Part shown: one piece after another, positions 25,488-33,296 of the stretch
How the letters are laid out: every line of letters begins with the position of its first letter
How positions within the stretch are numbered: the first letter of the stretch is position 1
NCBI RefSeq assembly: GCF_016862675.1
Contig: NZ_BONK01000022.1
Location: forward strand, 1-58,140
Direction: 5' to 3'
Source of the DNA: Cellulomonas chitinilytica
GTDB taxonomy: Bacteria; Actinomycetota; Actinomycetes; Actinomycetales; Cellulomonadaceae
DNA length: 58,140 bases
Position numbers and translations under genes: made by a program
The notes under the pieces: model-generated
The model's database searches: none
Seen by the model: the letters and a program-made list of their open reading frames with translations, nothing else
Told to the model about the DNA's origin: nothing

Positions 25488-26000
25488 GTGCCCCGGCGAC
25501 TCGTGCTGCTCGCGGACACCCACGTGCCTCAGCGCGCCCGCGACCTACCCGCGGAGGTCTGGGCGGCGGTCGACGCGGCCGACGTCGTGGTCCACGCAGG
25601 CGACTGGGTGTCGCTCGACCTGCTCGACGCGCTCGAGGCCAGGGCCGCCCGCCTCGTCGGGTGCTACGGCAACAACGACGGGCCTGGCCTGCGTGCCCGG
25701 CTGCCCGAGGTGGCGCGCGTCGAGGTCGACGGCCTGCGGCTCGGGGTGGTGCACGAGACGGGGCCGGCCCAGGGCCGCGAGCAGCGGTGCGACGACGCGC
25801 ACCCCGGCCTCGACGTCCTCGTCTTCGGTCACAGCCACATCCCGTGGGACAGCGTCACGCCGCGCGGCATGCGGCTGCTCAACCCCGGTTCGCCCACCGA
25901 CCGTCGCAGGCAGCCGACCGGGACCTATCTCACCGCCGTCGTGGCCGAGGGGGTCCTCGCCGAGGCGACGCTGCACCCGGTGGTGCGGCCGGGGCGGTGA
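25488..26000 (+). CDS. Metallophosphoesterase (YfcE/MJ0936 family)
   Basis: 170 residues from GTG. All metal-binding blocks of the calcineurin-like family are present: D10-x-H12 in LADTHVP, HAGDW (36-40), GNND (61-64), VVHE (87-90) and GHSH (114-117), ending NPGSPTDRR. The small size and motif set fit YfcE-type phosphodiesterases. Cytosolic. Substrate unknown. Monocistronic by spacing. Confidence 0.93.
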   Translation: MPRRLVLLADTHVPQRARDLPAEVWAAVDAADVVVHAGDWVSLDLLDALEARAARLVGCYGNNDGPGLRARLPEVARVEVDGLRLGVVHETGPAQGREQRCDDAHPGLDVLVFGHSHIPWDSVTPRGMRLLNPGSPTDRRRQPTGTYLTAVVAEGVLAEATLHPVVRPGR

Positions 26001-26097
26001 GCACGGCGGTCACGGCAGGTCGGCGTGGCCGGTGCGGAGAGGTCCGCTCGACGGCGGACGGGTGCGTTCTCGATCGGCGAACACCCCAGTCACAGGG

Positions 26098-26124
26098 CTG
26101 GCACTCGTGGCGCGAGAGTGCTAA
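26098..26124 (+). promoter_or_regulatory. CIRCE element (HrcA operator)
   Basis: CTGGCACTC (26098-26106), nine bases, then GAGTGCTAA (26116-26124), against the consensus TTAGCACTC-N9-GAGTGCTAA. The right half is perfect and the left differs at two positions. It lies 91 bp before the small heat-shock protein start. This implies control of that gene by the HrcA repressor; hrcA itself is not in the window. Confidence 0.8.
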
Positions 26125-26215
26125 ATCATGGGGTGTAGCCACGTCCGGCGAGAGCCGCCGGACTGCACCCGAGGCCCGGGCGTCCGGTGCCTCGACGACG
26201 AGGAGGTGAGCGGCG

Positions 26216-26692
26216 ATGGCTACGCGTTACGACCCGTTCCAGGAGATCGACCGGCTGTTCGACCAGATGCTCAACGCCGACCGTGCGGCCGCGACGATGC
26301 CGATGGACCTGTACCGGGCGGGGGACCACTACGTGCTCCACGTGGACCTCCCGGGTGCCGACCCGGGCACGATCGACGTCAACGTCGAGGACCGGACGTT
26401 GACGATCCGCGCGCAGCGCACCGGCCGCGCTGAGCAGGACGTGCAGTGGCTCGCCAAGGAGCGTCCCAGCGGGACCTTCGCGCGGCAGCTCACCGTCGGC
26501 CGCGGGCTCGCGCTCGACGACATCTCCGCGACGTACGCGGACGGCGTGCTCACCCTGAGCATCCCGGTCGCGGAGGAGGCCAAGCCGCGTCGGATCGAGG
26601 TGCAGCACGGCAGCGAGACCTCGCAGATCACGTCGGGTGCCGACAGCGGGATCACGTCGGGTGCCGACAGCAGCGCGGACGTGAGCGCCTGA
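26216..26692 (+). CDS. Small heat-shock protein (Hsp20/alpha-crystallin family)
   Basis: 158 residues. The N-terminus MATRYDPFQEIDRLFDQML is typical. The alpha-crystallin domain spans about 28-125 (LHVDLPGADPGTIDVNVEDR, TFARQLTVGRGL) and has the conserved YADGVLTLSIPV near 107-118. ATP-independent holdase chaperone. The C-terminus carries a duplicated ITSGADS heptad encoded by a 21-bp tandem repeat. AGGAGGTGAGC precedes the ATG. A CIRCE element upstream places it in the HrcA heat-shock regulon. Confidence 0.95.
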   Translation: MATRYDPFQEIDRLFDQMLNADRAAATMPMDLYRAGDHYVLHVDLPGADPGTIDVNVEDRTLTIRAQRTGRAEQDVQWLAKERPSGTFARQLTVGRGLALDDISATYADGVLTLSIPVAEEAKPRRIEVQHGSETSQITSGADSGITSGADSSADVSA

Positions 26693-26865
26693 GCCACGAG
26701 CTGGCGGGGTGGGCCGGGTCCGCGAGAGCGCCGGTCCGAGGTGAGGGACGACCTGTGCGGGCGAGCCGAGCCTCCCCACCCCGCCGCCGGGCTCGGGCGG
26801 CTCAGCTCCGCGCGGACGCCGAGGACGGGGGACGGCGCCGATCGGCCGGCTCGCGGGCGAGGTAC

Positions 26866-26890
26866 CCGGTCCGGCCGACATGCGGACCGG
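26866..26890. terminator. Hairpin between heat-shock gene and VOC remnant
   Basis: CCGGTCCG (26866-26873) and CGGACCGG (26883-26890) form a perfect 8-bp stem with a 9-base loop, extendable by GAGG/CCTC outside after a short bulge. Situated 174 bp after the heat-shock stop and 43 bp after the end of the convergent VOC fragment. A bidirectional terminator is plausible; no T-run is present. Confidence 0.35.
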
Positions 26891-26932
26891 CCTCCTCCCG
26901 GGCATGGAGGGGTGCGTGGTCACGTGGGTGCG

Positions 26933-27247
26933 TCACGACGTCGCCGACCGATCTCGCTCGCCCTGCTTCCCTGACCCGGTGCCGGATGGGGTGCCGCCAC
27001 CGGGCCGGTAGCTGCCGAACGACCACTCATGCCCGCCCGGGTCGAGCACACGGGCGCGCCGGGAGCCCCACGGTGTGTCCTCGGGTCGGATCAGGGACTC
27101 GCCGCCCGCGGCGACCGCACGGTCGTACAGCTCGTCGACCGTGTCGGTGCCCACGTAGAGACCACGCCCCACCGACCTGCCGCGCAGTCGGGGCACGTCG
27201 TACTGCTCGTCCACGTAGCTGAGGTAGGCGTGGAGCGTCTCGTCCAC
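26933..27247 (-). pseudogene. N-terminally shortened VOC/glyoxalase-like gene
   Basis: About 104 codons from a GTG. The C-terminal half is a clear VOC module: VGTDTVDELYDRAVAAGGES, then LIRPEDTPWGSRRARVLDPG, then GHEWSFGSY. The first beta-alpha-beta unit with the usual DVE.A..FY motif is missing and HAYLSYVDEQYD starts directly. Upstream sequence in any frame does not supply it. I read it as a truncated member, possibly inactive. It is on the opposite strand to the HD-GYP gene. Confidence 0.55.
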
Positions 27248-27403
27248 GGGAACCGCCTTGCTCGGTCTCAGGGTCGGCGCACGCCTGCTGGCTCCGGTCG
27301 GGCGAGCACTGCGCACCTGGCCGGATTCGAACCGGAGGGAGTGGCAGCGCTGGTCACTCGAACGTGGTGTCAAGGTCCGCGTCCGTGCTGTCGAAGTTCC
27401 TTC

Positions 27404-28894
27404 ATGGCTTTCGGTCCTACGCAGAACTACGACTCCCCAAGTCTCGGGGCGTGGGAGGGGCGCGCGACCCTTGCGGCGGTCGCCCGGACGCTGATCGCGG
27501 CCGGACCCGTCCTCCTCTCGGTCGGGCTCGGCCTGGCTGCCGTGCGCTGGTTCCCTCCGCATCGCCTCGGGATCGACCCGTGGTTGTGGTTGCTCATCGA
27601 GGTCCTCTGCGCGACGGCCATCCTGGTCCTGGCCACGCGGGCAGCGCGCAGCCTGCTGCCGTTGACGACGCTGCTGCGCCTCACGCTCTACTTCCCGGAC
27701 CGTGCGCCGTCCCGGCTCGCTGTCGCCATGCGCCACTACTCGCCGGACGTGCTGCAAGGGCGAAGACGCGGGCTGCACCCCGGCGACGATCACGCCACAC
27801 GCATCCTCGACCTCGTTGCTGCCATCAACGACCACGACCCGGTCACCCGTGGTCACTCCGAGCGCGTCCAGGCCTACTCGGCGCTGATCGGCAAGGAGCT
27901 CGGGCTCTCGGAGCGCGACGTCGCCAAGCTCAGCTGGGCGGCCCTCCTGCACGACGTCGGCAAGCTCCGCGTCCCCGCAGGTGTCCTGAGCAAACCGGTG
28001 CAGCCCACGACGAAGGAGTGGACGGTCCTGGCCGGACATCCCGAGGCCGGCATGGAGATCGCCGAGCCGCTTCGCGCATGGCTCGGCCCGTGGCTCGACG
28101 TCATCGGTCAGCACCATGAGCGCTGGGACGGCGCGGGCTATCCCGCCGGCCTGGCCGGCGAGGCGATCAGCGAGGGTGCGCGCATCGTCGCAGTCGCCGA
28201 CGCGTACGACGCGATCACCTCAGCGCGCCCGTACAAGCGAGCCCTGCCCGCGGCTGCTGCGCGCGAGGAGCTGGCGCGGTGCGCCGGCCAGCAGTTCGAC
28301 CCAGAAGTCGTCCGGGCACTCCTCGCGGTCGGGCTCGGCAGGTTGCGCAGGGTCGCGGGACCCCTCAGCATCCTGTCGGCCCTGCCCGTTCTGCCGTCCT
28401 TCACCCCGGACATCTCGTCCCTGCTCCAGAAGCTCACCACGGCGGGCACGCTCAAGCTCACGGGAGCGGTCGGCCTCGTGCTGTCGGTCGTCACCGCAAC
28501 CGCGGGTGGGGCCCTCGCCGGAGCTCCGGTCTCAGCCGGGTCGCCCCCCGCCGGTCCGGCTGACCCATCGACGACCGCGACACCCCGACCGGACCAGGAC
28601 ACCGGTGCGCTCGTGCCCCCCGTGGTGCCGACTTCGACCGACGACGCGACGGGCGCGCGGCAGGCTGTCACGCCCGCACCGTCCCCGACGGACCTCCCGG
28701 CCCTGGCCCCGGCGCCGTCCTCCTCGGGAGCCCCCCAGCCCGAACCGGCACCCGAGGGGGAAGGCGAAGCCGAGAACGAGCAGCAGGGCACGCAGGAGGA
28801 GGAGAAGGAGAAGGAGGAGAAGGACGACAAGAGCGGCAACGAAGGCAAGGGGAGCAAGGGCGACAAGGGCGGTCAGGAGACCGAGACGGACTGA
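27404..28894 (+). CDS. Membrane HD-GYP domain protein (cyclic-di-GMP phosphodiesterase type)
   Basis: 496 residues. Two N-terminal membrane helices (about 28-48 and 60-78) are followed by a cytoplasmic HD-GYP domain (about 130-330) with HDVGK at 183-187, HH at 237-238, DGAGYP at 242-247 and the RPYKRAL signature. A third membrane helix comes next (about 350-370), then a long Pro/Ser/Thr linker. The tail is rich in Glu, Lys and Gly (EEEKEKEEKDDKSG...), predicted to be outside. Hydrolysis of cyclic-di-GMP is inferred from intact HD and GYP. The start ATG gives a family-like N-terminus; longer frames run antisense to the VOC fragment. Confidence 0.88.
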   Translation: MAFGPTQNYDSPSLGAWEGRATLAAVARTLIAAGPVLLSVGLGLAAVRWFPPHRLGIDPWLWLLIEVLCATAILVLATRAARSLLPLTTLLRLTLYFPDRAPSRLAVAMRHYSPDVLQGRRRGLHPGDDHATRILDLVAAINDHDPVTRGHSERVQAYSALIGKELGLSERDVAKLSWAALLHDVGKLRVPAGVLSKPVQPTTKEWTVLAGHPEAGMEIAEPLRAWLGPWLDVIGQHHERWDGAGYPAGLAGEAISEGARIVAVADAYDAITSARPYKRALPAAAAREELARCAGQQFDPEVVRALLAVGLGRLRRVAGPLSILSALPVLPSFTPDISSLLQKLTTAGTLKLTGAVGLVLSVVTATAGGALAGAPVSAGSPPAGPADPSTTATPRPDQDTGALVPPVVPTSTDDATGARQAVTPAPSPTDLPALAPAPSSSGAPQPEPAPEGEGEAENEQQGTQEEEKEKEEKDDKSGNEGKGSKGDKGGQETETD

Positions 28895-28905
28895 GCCGAG
28901 GTGCC

Positions 28906-29103
28906 ACCGCTCAGCCGCTGACCCTCGTCCAGGTGCTGCAGGAGGTCTTGCGCGGCGAGCCCGACGTCCTTGTGCCGCCACTCGGACGCCCGGTGCACGC
29001 AGGCGATCAGCGCCGCGCGGTGCACACCCTCACTCCGGCTCGGCGCCGGTGGGGTCGGTCGGGTAGATCTTGCGCGCCGGCACGTCCTGGTTGTCGCCCT
29101 GCT
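28906..29103. repeat. Duplicated two-gene block, copy 2 (partner at 7134-7571)
   Basis: Two segments matching 7134-7253 and 7498-7571 lie almost adjacent here, so about 240 bases present in the first copy are deleted. The left part encodes a frameshifted C-terminal remnant of the 116-residue protein (ASEWRHKDVGLAAQDLLQHL). The right part belongs to a complete 51-residue gene. Sequence identity is high enough to suggest a recent duplication. Confidence 0.75.
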
Positions 29104-29185
29104 CGGGCTCGTCGTGGTCCGGTGTCGTGCCGGGCAGCGGGGGCGTGTCCTCCGTCGGCTTCGAGGTGGTGCCGTCGTCGTCCAT
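29030..29185 (-). CDS. Short acidic protein, 51 residues (intact member of duplicated module)
   Basis: Starts MDDDGTTSKPTEDTPPLPGT and ends ARKIYPTDPTGAEPE. Highly acidic, Pro/Thr-rich and probably disordered, with no signal peptide. The last 23 codons recur almost unchanged at 7499-7571, and the few differences leave the frame intact, which supports coding. A GAGGGATC site precedes the ATG. Function unknown. Followed by the broken remnant of its former operon partner. Confidence 0.6.
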   Translation of the reverse strand: MDDDGTTSKPTEDTPPLPGTTPDHDEPEQGDNQDVPARKIYPTDPTGAEPE

Positions 29186-29335
29186 GATCCCTCCGTCCCC
29201 GTCGCTGACCGTGCCGCACCACTGTCGCCCTCACGACGCGGCCGTGCATCCGGGGCAGGACCAGTTCCTCGCCGAGGCAGCCGGCCCCCTGCTGGAGAAG
29301 CTGCGCGCCGCCGCTCCCAGCGACTGACGCGCCGG

Positions 29336-30064
29336 TCAGAGTCCCACCTGCTGTCGCAGGGTCCGGGCGTTGCGGACCGCGTTCCCTGCGCCGTCGTTGT
29401 TGAAGTACGCCAGGACGTCGCGTCCGCTGTCGGCCCACTCACGCATGCGTGCCGCCCACCAGGCCAGGTCGTCGTCGGAGTAGGAACCGCCGTACAGGTG
29501 CTCGTGGTCGGGGCCGTGGAGCCGGACGTAGACGAACGAGGCCGTGGCGCGCAGCACGCAGGGCAGGCCCGCGCCGCTCATCACGCAGTACGCCGCGCCG
29601 TGCCGTTCGAGCAGCGAGAAGACCGCGTCGTCCTGCCACGACGGATGGCGCAGCTCGACGGCCACCCGCACCCAGCCGGGCAACGACCCGAGGAACCAGT
29701 CGAGGCGGGCGTCGTCACGCTCCTGGTCCGGTCGCAGCTGGACCAGGAGCACCTCCCGCCGGTCGCCGAGCTCGTGCCAGGAACGGGCGATGCGCTCCGA
29801 CCACGCCTCGGGCCCGTACAGGCGCTTCGCGTGCGTCAGGCCGCGTGGTGCCTTGACCGCCATCGCGAACCCCGGCGGGAGCCGACGGCGCCAGCCGGCG
29901 AACGTCGAGTCCCGCGGCCACCGGTAGAAGCTCGCGTTGAGCTCGACGGTGTCGAACTCCTGCACGTACCGGTCCAGCCGGTCGCGGGCGGGCAGCCCGG
30001 GCGGGTACAGGACGCCCTCCCAGTGGTCGTACGACCATCCCGACGTCCCGATCCTGATCGTCAC
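29336..30064 (-). CDS. DUF72 (YecE-like) family protein
   Basis: 242 residues of the TIM-barrel-like DUF72 family: MTIRIGTSGWSYDHWEGVLY at the start, then FDTVELNASFYRWP, FAMAVKAPRGLTH, VAVELRHPSWQ, FVYVRLHGP and VLAYFNNDGAGNAV. These conserved blocks line the family's putative active cleft; the biochemical role is unknown. GTG start one base after the glycosyltransferase stop, so it is the last gene of a four-gene operon. Cytosolic. Confidence 0.9.
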   Translation of the reverse strand: MTIRIGTSGWSYDHWEGVLYPPGLPARDRLDRYVQEFDTVELNASFYRWPRDSTFAGWRRRLPPGFAMAVKAPRGLTHAKRLYGPEAWSERIARSWHELGDRREVLLVQLRPDQERDDARLDWFLGSLPGWVRVAVELRHPSWQDDAVFSLLERHGAAYCVMSGAGLPCVLRATASFVYVRLHGPDHEHLYGGSYSDDDLAWWAARMREWADSGRDVLAYFNNDGAGNAVRNARTLRQQVGL

Positions 30065-30065
30065 G

Positions 30066-30812
30066 TCACGCCGGCCGTCTCCGGTCGTCGCGGAGCGCGG
30101 CGTATGCGTCAGCAGCGCTCAGCGGGCCCTGACGCAGGTACGCGGCGTATCCGCCGGGCGTGCGTCCGACCGTGCGGGCGGAGGTGAGCACGTCGGCCTC
30201 GTCGCTCGCGACGATGCGCGCCGACCCGGTCGCCGCGATGCGCTGGACGAGGTCGACGTCCTCGTGCTCTGGCTGCAGGCTGAAGCCGCCGACACGCTCG
30301 TAGACGGACGCCCGGACGCCGAGGTTCGCGCCGTGCACGTGGCCGTTCGGGCACCCGACGACCCGGGTCGCCGACCACGCGGCGAGCTGCGTGGCTGAGA
30401 GCTCGGCAGGGTCGGGACGGACCGTGCCGACGACGACGTCCACGCCGGCGTCGGCGTGCCGCACCTGTGCGGTCAGCCAGTGCGTGGGGACCGCGGAGTC
30501 CGCGTCGGTGCACGCGATCCAGGTCCTGGCGCGGTCCGCGAGGGCTCCTGCGAGGCCGTGCGCGACGCCGGTCGCACGCGCCACACCCACCGACCGCGCA
30601 CTGATCGCGTGCACCTCGGCGGGGAAGCCACGCGCGATCGTCTCGCTGCCGTCCTCGCAGTCGTCGAGGACCACGACGACGCGGACCACCGCACCGCGCC
30701 GCGCCTCGACGTGGCATGCGGCGGCGAGGACGGAGCGCAGGCAGCGCCCGAGGAGAGCGGCCTCGTTGCGCACCGGCACCACCACGACGACCTGCTCCAC
30801 GCCAGCCGTCAT
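30066..30812 (-). CDS. Family 2 glycosyltransferase
   Basis: 248 residues. GT-A fold: VVVVPVRNEAALLGRCLRSV at the N-terminus, nucleotide-sugar metal motif ACTDADSAVP (DxD-type), the acceptor-side NLGVRASVYERVGGF, and the base-containing EHEDVDLVQRI. No membrane helix, so the enzyme is cytosolic or peripheral. Transfers a sugar from a nucleotide donor to an unknown acceptor. ATG overlaps the stop of the deacetylase/methyltransferase gene by 4 bp. Confidence 0.9.
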   Translation of the reverse strand: MTAGVEQVVVVVPVRNEAALLGRCLRSVLAAACHVEARRGAVVRVVVVLDDCEDGSETIARGFPAEVHAISARSVGVARATGVAHGLAGALADRARTWIACTDADSAVPTHWLTAQVRHADAGVDVVVGTVRPDPAELSATQLAAWSATRVVGCPNGHVHGANLGVRASVYERVGGFSLQPEHEDVDLVQRIAATGSARIVASDEADVLTSARTVGRTPGGYAAYLRQGPLSAADAYAALRDDRRRPA

Positions 30813-32167
30813 GCGAGCCCCGAACGTCGGGCCACCGAGCGCGGGTCGCGGCTCCAGACGTCCAGCAGGAAGTCCTCCTCGCGGTGCTGCACCACGCTCG
30901 GAAGGCCGAGGCCGGCCGCGAGGACGTGGTGCACGTCGTCCCCGCCCAACGGGTGGTCGGGGACCGGGTGCCGCCAGTGGCAGGCGACCACGGTGCCCGT
31001 GGCGGTGAGCGCTGCACGGACCGAGGCGGCGACCTCGAGGAGTCGCGGCCGGGTGAGGTAGTAGCCGACCTCGGACAGGACGACGAGGTCGTACGGCCCG
31101 CCGGGGACGCCCTCGCCGATGTCGTGCTGGAGGTGGTCGACGTTGCCCAGGTGCGCGGTCCGCTTCTTGGCCTGCTCGAGCGCCGCGGGTGCCACGTCCG
31201 TCGCCGTGAGCGAGTCGCACCGGGTGGCCAGGAGCTCGGTCAGCGTCCCGATCGAGCAGCCCACCTCGAGCGCCGTCCGGTAGCGCTCGTGCGGGAGGGC
31301 GGCCAGGGTGGCCTGCCGCTTGCGGTGCTCGTACCAGCGGGACCCCAGCCGCCACGGGTCGTCGCGCTTCCGGTAGGCGGCGTCGAAGTACGACGCGCCC
31401 AGGTCGTGCGGCGGCGCCGTGGTGCCGGTGACGTACAGCTCGACGTCGCGGTCGAAGTTCCGCAGGAACGCGCGGTGCAGGGGCGGGGCGTCGGCCGCGG
31501 CGTCCGACAGCGGCGCGACCTGGGTCTCGTGCTCCGCGACCGCCCGGCTCTTGAGCACGACGGACCGGTCCGCCAGCGGCAGGGCGCGCAGCAGGTCCCA
31601 GGGGATCCGGGGATCGTCGGGGGTGCCCCAGTGCCACATCCAGATCGGGTACTCGACGAGGGTGGCGCCGAGCTCGTCGCAGAGGGCTGCGCAGACCTCG
31701 CCCACCACGCGGTGGTCCCGGTGACCGTCGCCGCGCCACGGTGCGACCACCAGTGCGGAGTCCGGGGCGGCGGACAGGATCGTGCGCAGGTCATCCTCGA
31801 TCGACCTCCGCCGTTCACGCACCTCGCCGTCGGGGTGACCCAGGAGCGTGACGGGCGAGTCCGGCGACAGCTGGGCCACCGCCCGTCGGACCTCGTCGAC
31901 GCGCCGCACGGCGAGTGCTGCGGGGGTGATCGTCGGTGAGCCCGGGTGCGAGGCCGCCCCGTCGGTCACGACGACCACCTCGGCGGGCCGACCGACCGCG
32001 GCGAGCTCGGCGATGAGCCCTCCGGCACCGAGGGTCTCGTCGTCGGGGTGCGCGGCCACCACGACGACACGCCCTGTCGGACGATCGAGTGCGTGCAGGG
32101 CGCTCAGCCGGGAGCCGGGCCAGGCACCGGACGGGGTCCCCGGTGCGCGGCCGTCGAACGTCACCAT
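30809..32167 (-). CDS. Bifunctional PIG-L deacetylase / SAM-dependent methyltransferase
   Basis: 452-residue fusion. Residues 30-240 are a PIG-L/LmbE metal-dependent N-deacetylase with AHPDDE at 39-44 and HRDH at 149-152, the zinc ligands. Residues 258-440 are a NodS-like class I methyltransferase (FDAAYRKRDDPWRLGSRWYE, SAM loop ALEVGCSIG at 299-307, acidic end TATDVAPAALEQA). NodS enzymes N-methylate the amine exposed by deacetylating a GlcNAc unit, so the fusion could deacetylate and then methylate an amino sugar. Neighbours: an acyl-CoA-dehydrogenase-like gene overlapping by 7 bp and a glycosyltransferase overlapping by 4 bp. Confidence 0.9.
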   Translation of the reverse strand: MVTFDGRAPGTPSGAWPGSRLSALHALDRPTGRVVVVAAHPDDETLGAGGLIAELAAVGRPAEVVVVTDGAASHPGSPTITPAALAVRRVDEVRRAVAQLSPDSPVTLLGHPDGEVRERRRSIEDDLRTILSAAPDSALVVAPWRGDGHRDHRVVGEVCAALCDELGATLVEYPIWMWHWGTPDDPRIPWDLLRALPLADRSVVLKSRAVAEHETQVAPLSDAAADAPPLHRAFLRNFDRDVELYVTGTTAPPHDLGASYFDAAYRKRDDPWRLGSRWYEHRKRQATLAALPHERYRTALEVGCSIGTLTELLATRCDSLTATDVAPAALEQAKKRTAHLGNVDHLQHDIGEGVPGGPYDLVVLSEVGYYLTRPRLLEVAASVRAALTATGTVVACHWRHPVPDHPLGGDDVHHVLAAGLGLPSVVQHREEDFLLDVWSRDPRSVARRSGLA

Positions 32168-33258
32168 GGCAGGTCGGGCCGGCCGAGCAGGGCCTTGCCG
32201 AGCGAGACGTCGTCGCGCTCGGCGTGCTGCTGGCGGACGTACACCTGCAGGTCGGCGACCCGTTTGGCGTGGTCGTCCTCCTGCGTCTGCGCGGCCGGAC
32301 CGAGGGCATGCCCGACGCTCAGCAGGACGGCCTCGCAGGTGTCGGCGACCGTCGCACGCACCCGCTTGGCGAGAATCCGGCCCCGTTCGCGGTCCGGCCC
32401 GGACTCCGCGCGTCGTCCGCCGTCGGTCGCGGCACCGGACAGGTCGACCGCGTGCGCGGCGGAGGCCAGCACCACCCGGGCTGCAGAGAGCCGATGGTCG
32501 ACGGCGCCGAGGTGCATCGCGAGGAGCTGGTCGTCAGGGCGTCGTCGCGCCTCGGCGAGCAACCGCCGCGCGAGACCGACCGCCCCGCCGTACCAGCAGG
32601 CGGCGACGCCGATCCCGCCCCACCAGAACCCGGGCCGGTCGACGTACCAGTCGCCGTCTCGCACCAGGGCCGCCGGGACGTCGTCGAAGCGCACCGGCGT
32701 GCTGGGGATCTCCCGCAGACCACGGGCCACCCAGCGCTCCGGCCCGGACACACCGATGCCCGGCACGGTGAGGTCGACGACGAACAGCCCGCGGCCCCCG
32801 TCCGCGTCGGGAGTCCGGGCCGTGACCAGCGCGGCGCCCAGACGGTCCGCCAAGGAGCACCACGGCTTCGTCCCCGTCAGCCGCCAGCCGCCCCCGGGTT
32901 CCTGTGTCGCCTCGAGCCGTGCCGCGGGCGTCTCGGCGGCGAACACGCCCCACGTCGACATCGCGGGGGAGCCCACGCCGGCCGAGCCGGCCTGGTCGAG
33001 GATCGCCAGCGCGTCGAGGTGCGGCTCGACGGCGCGTGCCACGGCGAGGTCGGAGGCGGCCAGGGTGGCCAGCAGGCTCCACAGCCTCGCGGTGGCGCCG
33101 CGGCCCGGCAGGAGGTCCGCCGGCCAGTCGGCCACGTCGAGCAGTGCCTGGTCGACCGACGCCGGCGTGGTCGGCACGGCCGGGGTGGCGGTGTCCGGGT
33201 CGAGCCGCACCGGTGCCACGTCGCGCCCCACGGTGGACGTCTCGAGCGATGTCGTCAT
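32161..33258 (-). CDS. Acyl-CoA-dehydrogenase-like flavoprotein
   Basis: 365 residues, the compact end of the family. The middle domain shows MSTWGVFAAETPAARLEA, then WRLTGTKPWCSLADRLGAAL, where acyl-CoA dehydrogenases have W.LTG.K.W.s. A C-terminal helical domain follows (YGGAVGLARRLLAEA, HLGAVDHRLSAARVVLASAA). I do not see the usual EGT/EGSSEI catalytic-Glu loop, so the substrate may be atypical. First gene of an operon with a PIG-L/methyltransferase, glycosyltransferase and DUF72 protein, not with beta-oxidation genes. Confidence 0.82.
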   Translation of the reverse strand: MTTSLETSTVGRDVAPVRLDPDTATPAVPTTPASVDQALLDVADWPADLLPGRGATARLWSLLATLAASDLAVARAVEPHLDALAILDQAGSAGVGSPAMSTWGVFAAETPAARLEATQEPGGGWRLTGTKPWCSLADRLGAALVTARTPDADGGRGLFVVDLTVPGIGVSGPERWVARGLREIPSTPVRFDDVPAALVRDGDWYVDRPGFWWGGIGVAACWYGGAVGLARRLLAEARRRPDDQLLAMHLGAVDHRLSAARVVLASAAHAVDLSGAATDGGRRAESGPDRERGRILAKRVRATVADTCEAVLLSVGHALGPAAQTQEDDHAKRVADLQVYVRQQHAERDDVSLGKALLGRPDLPW

Positions 33259-33296
33259 GCGGGGTGCTCCCGGAGCCCGCTGTGCTGCGACGTCAC

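Noticed and set aside
27308..27345. Second tRNA-like motif (GGTTCGAATCC on the minus strand)
   Set aside because: Only four stem pairs and no acceptor 5' strand at the right distance.
27029..27403. N-terminal extension of the HD-GYP protein
   Set aside because: Runs antisense to the VOC fragment and has no hydrophobic or domain signature; ATG at 27404 gives a sensible start.
29186..29335. Short plus-strand frame ending in FLAEAAGPLLEKLRAA
   Set aside because: Only the last ~25 codons look protein-like; start region is antisense to the 51-residue gene and no family matches.
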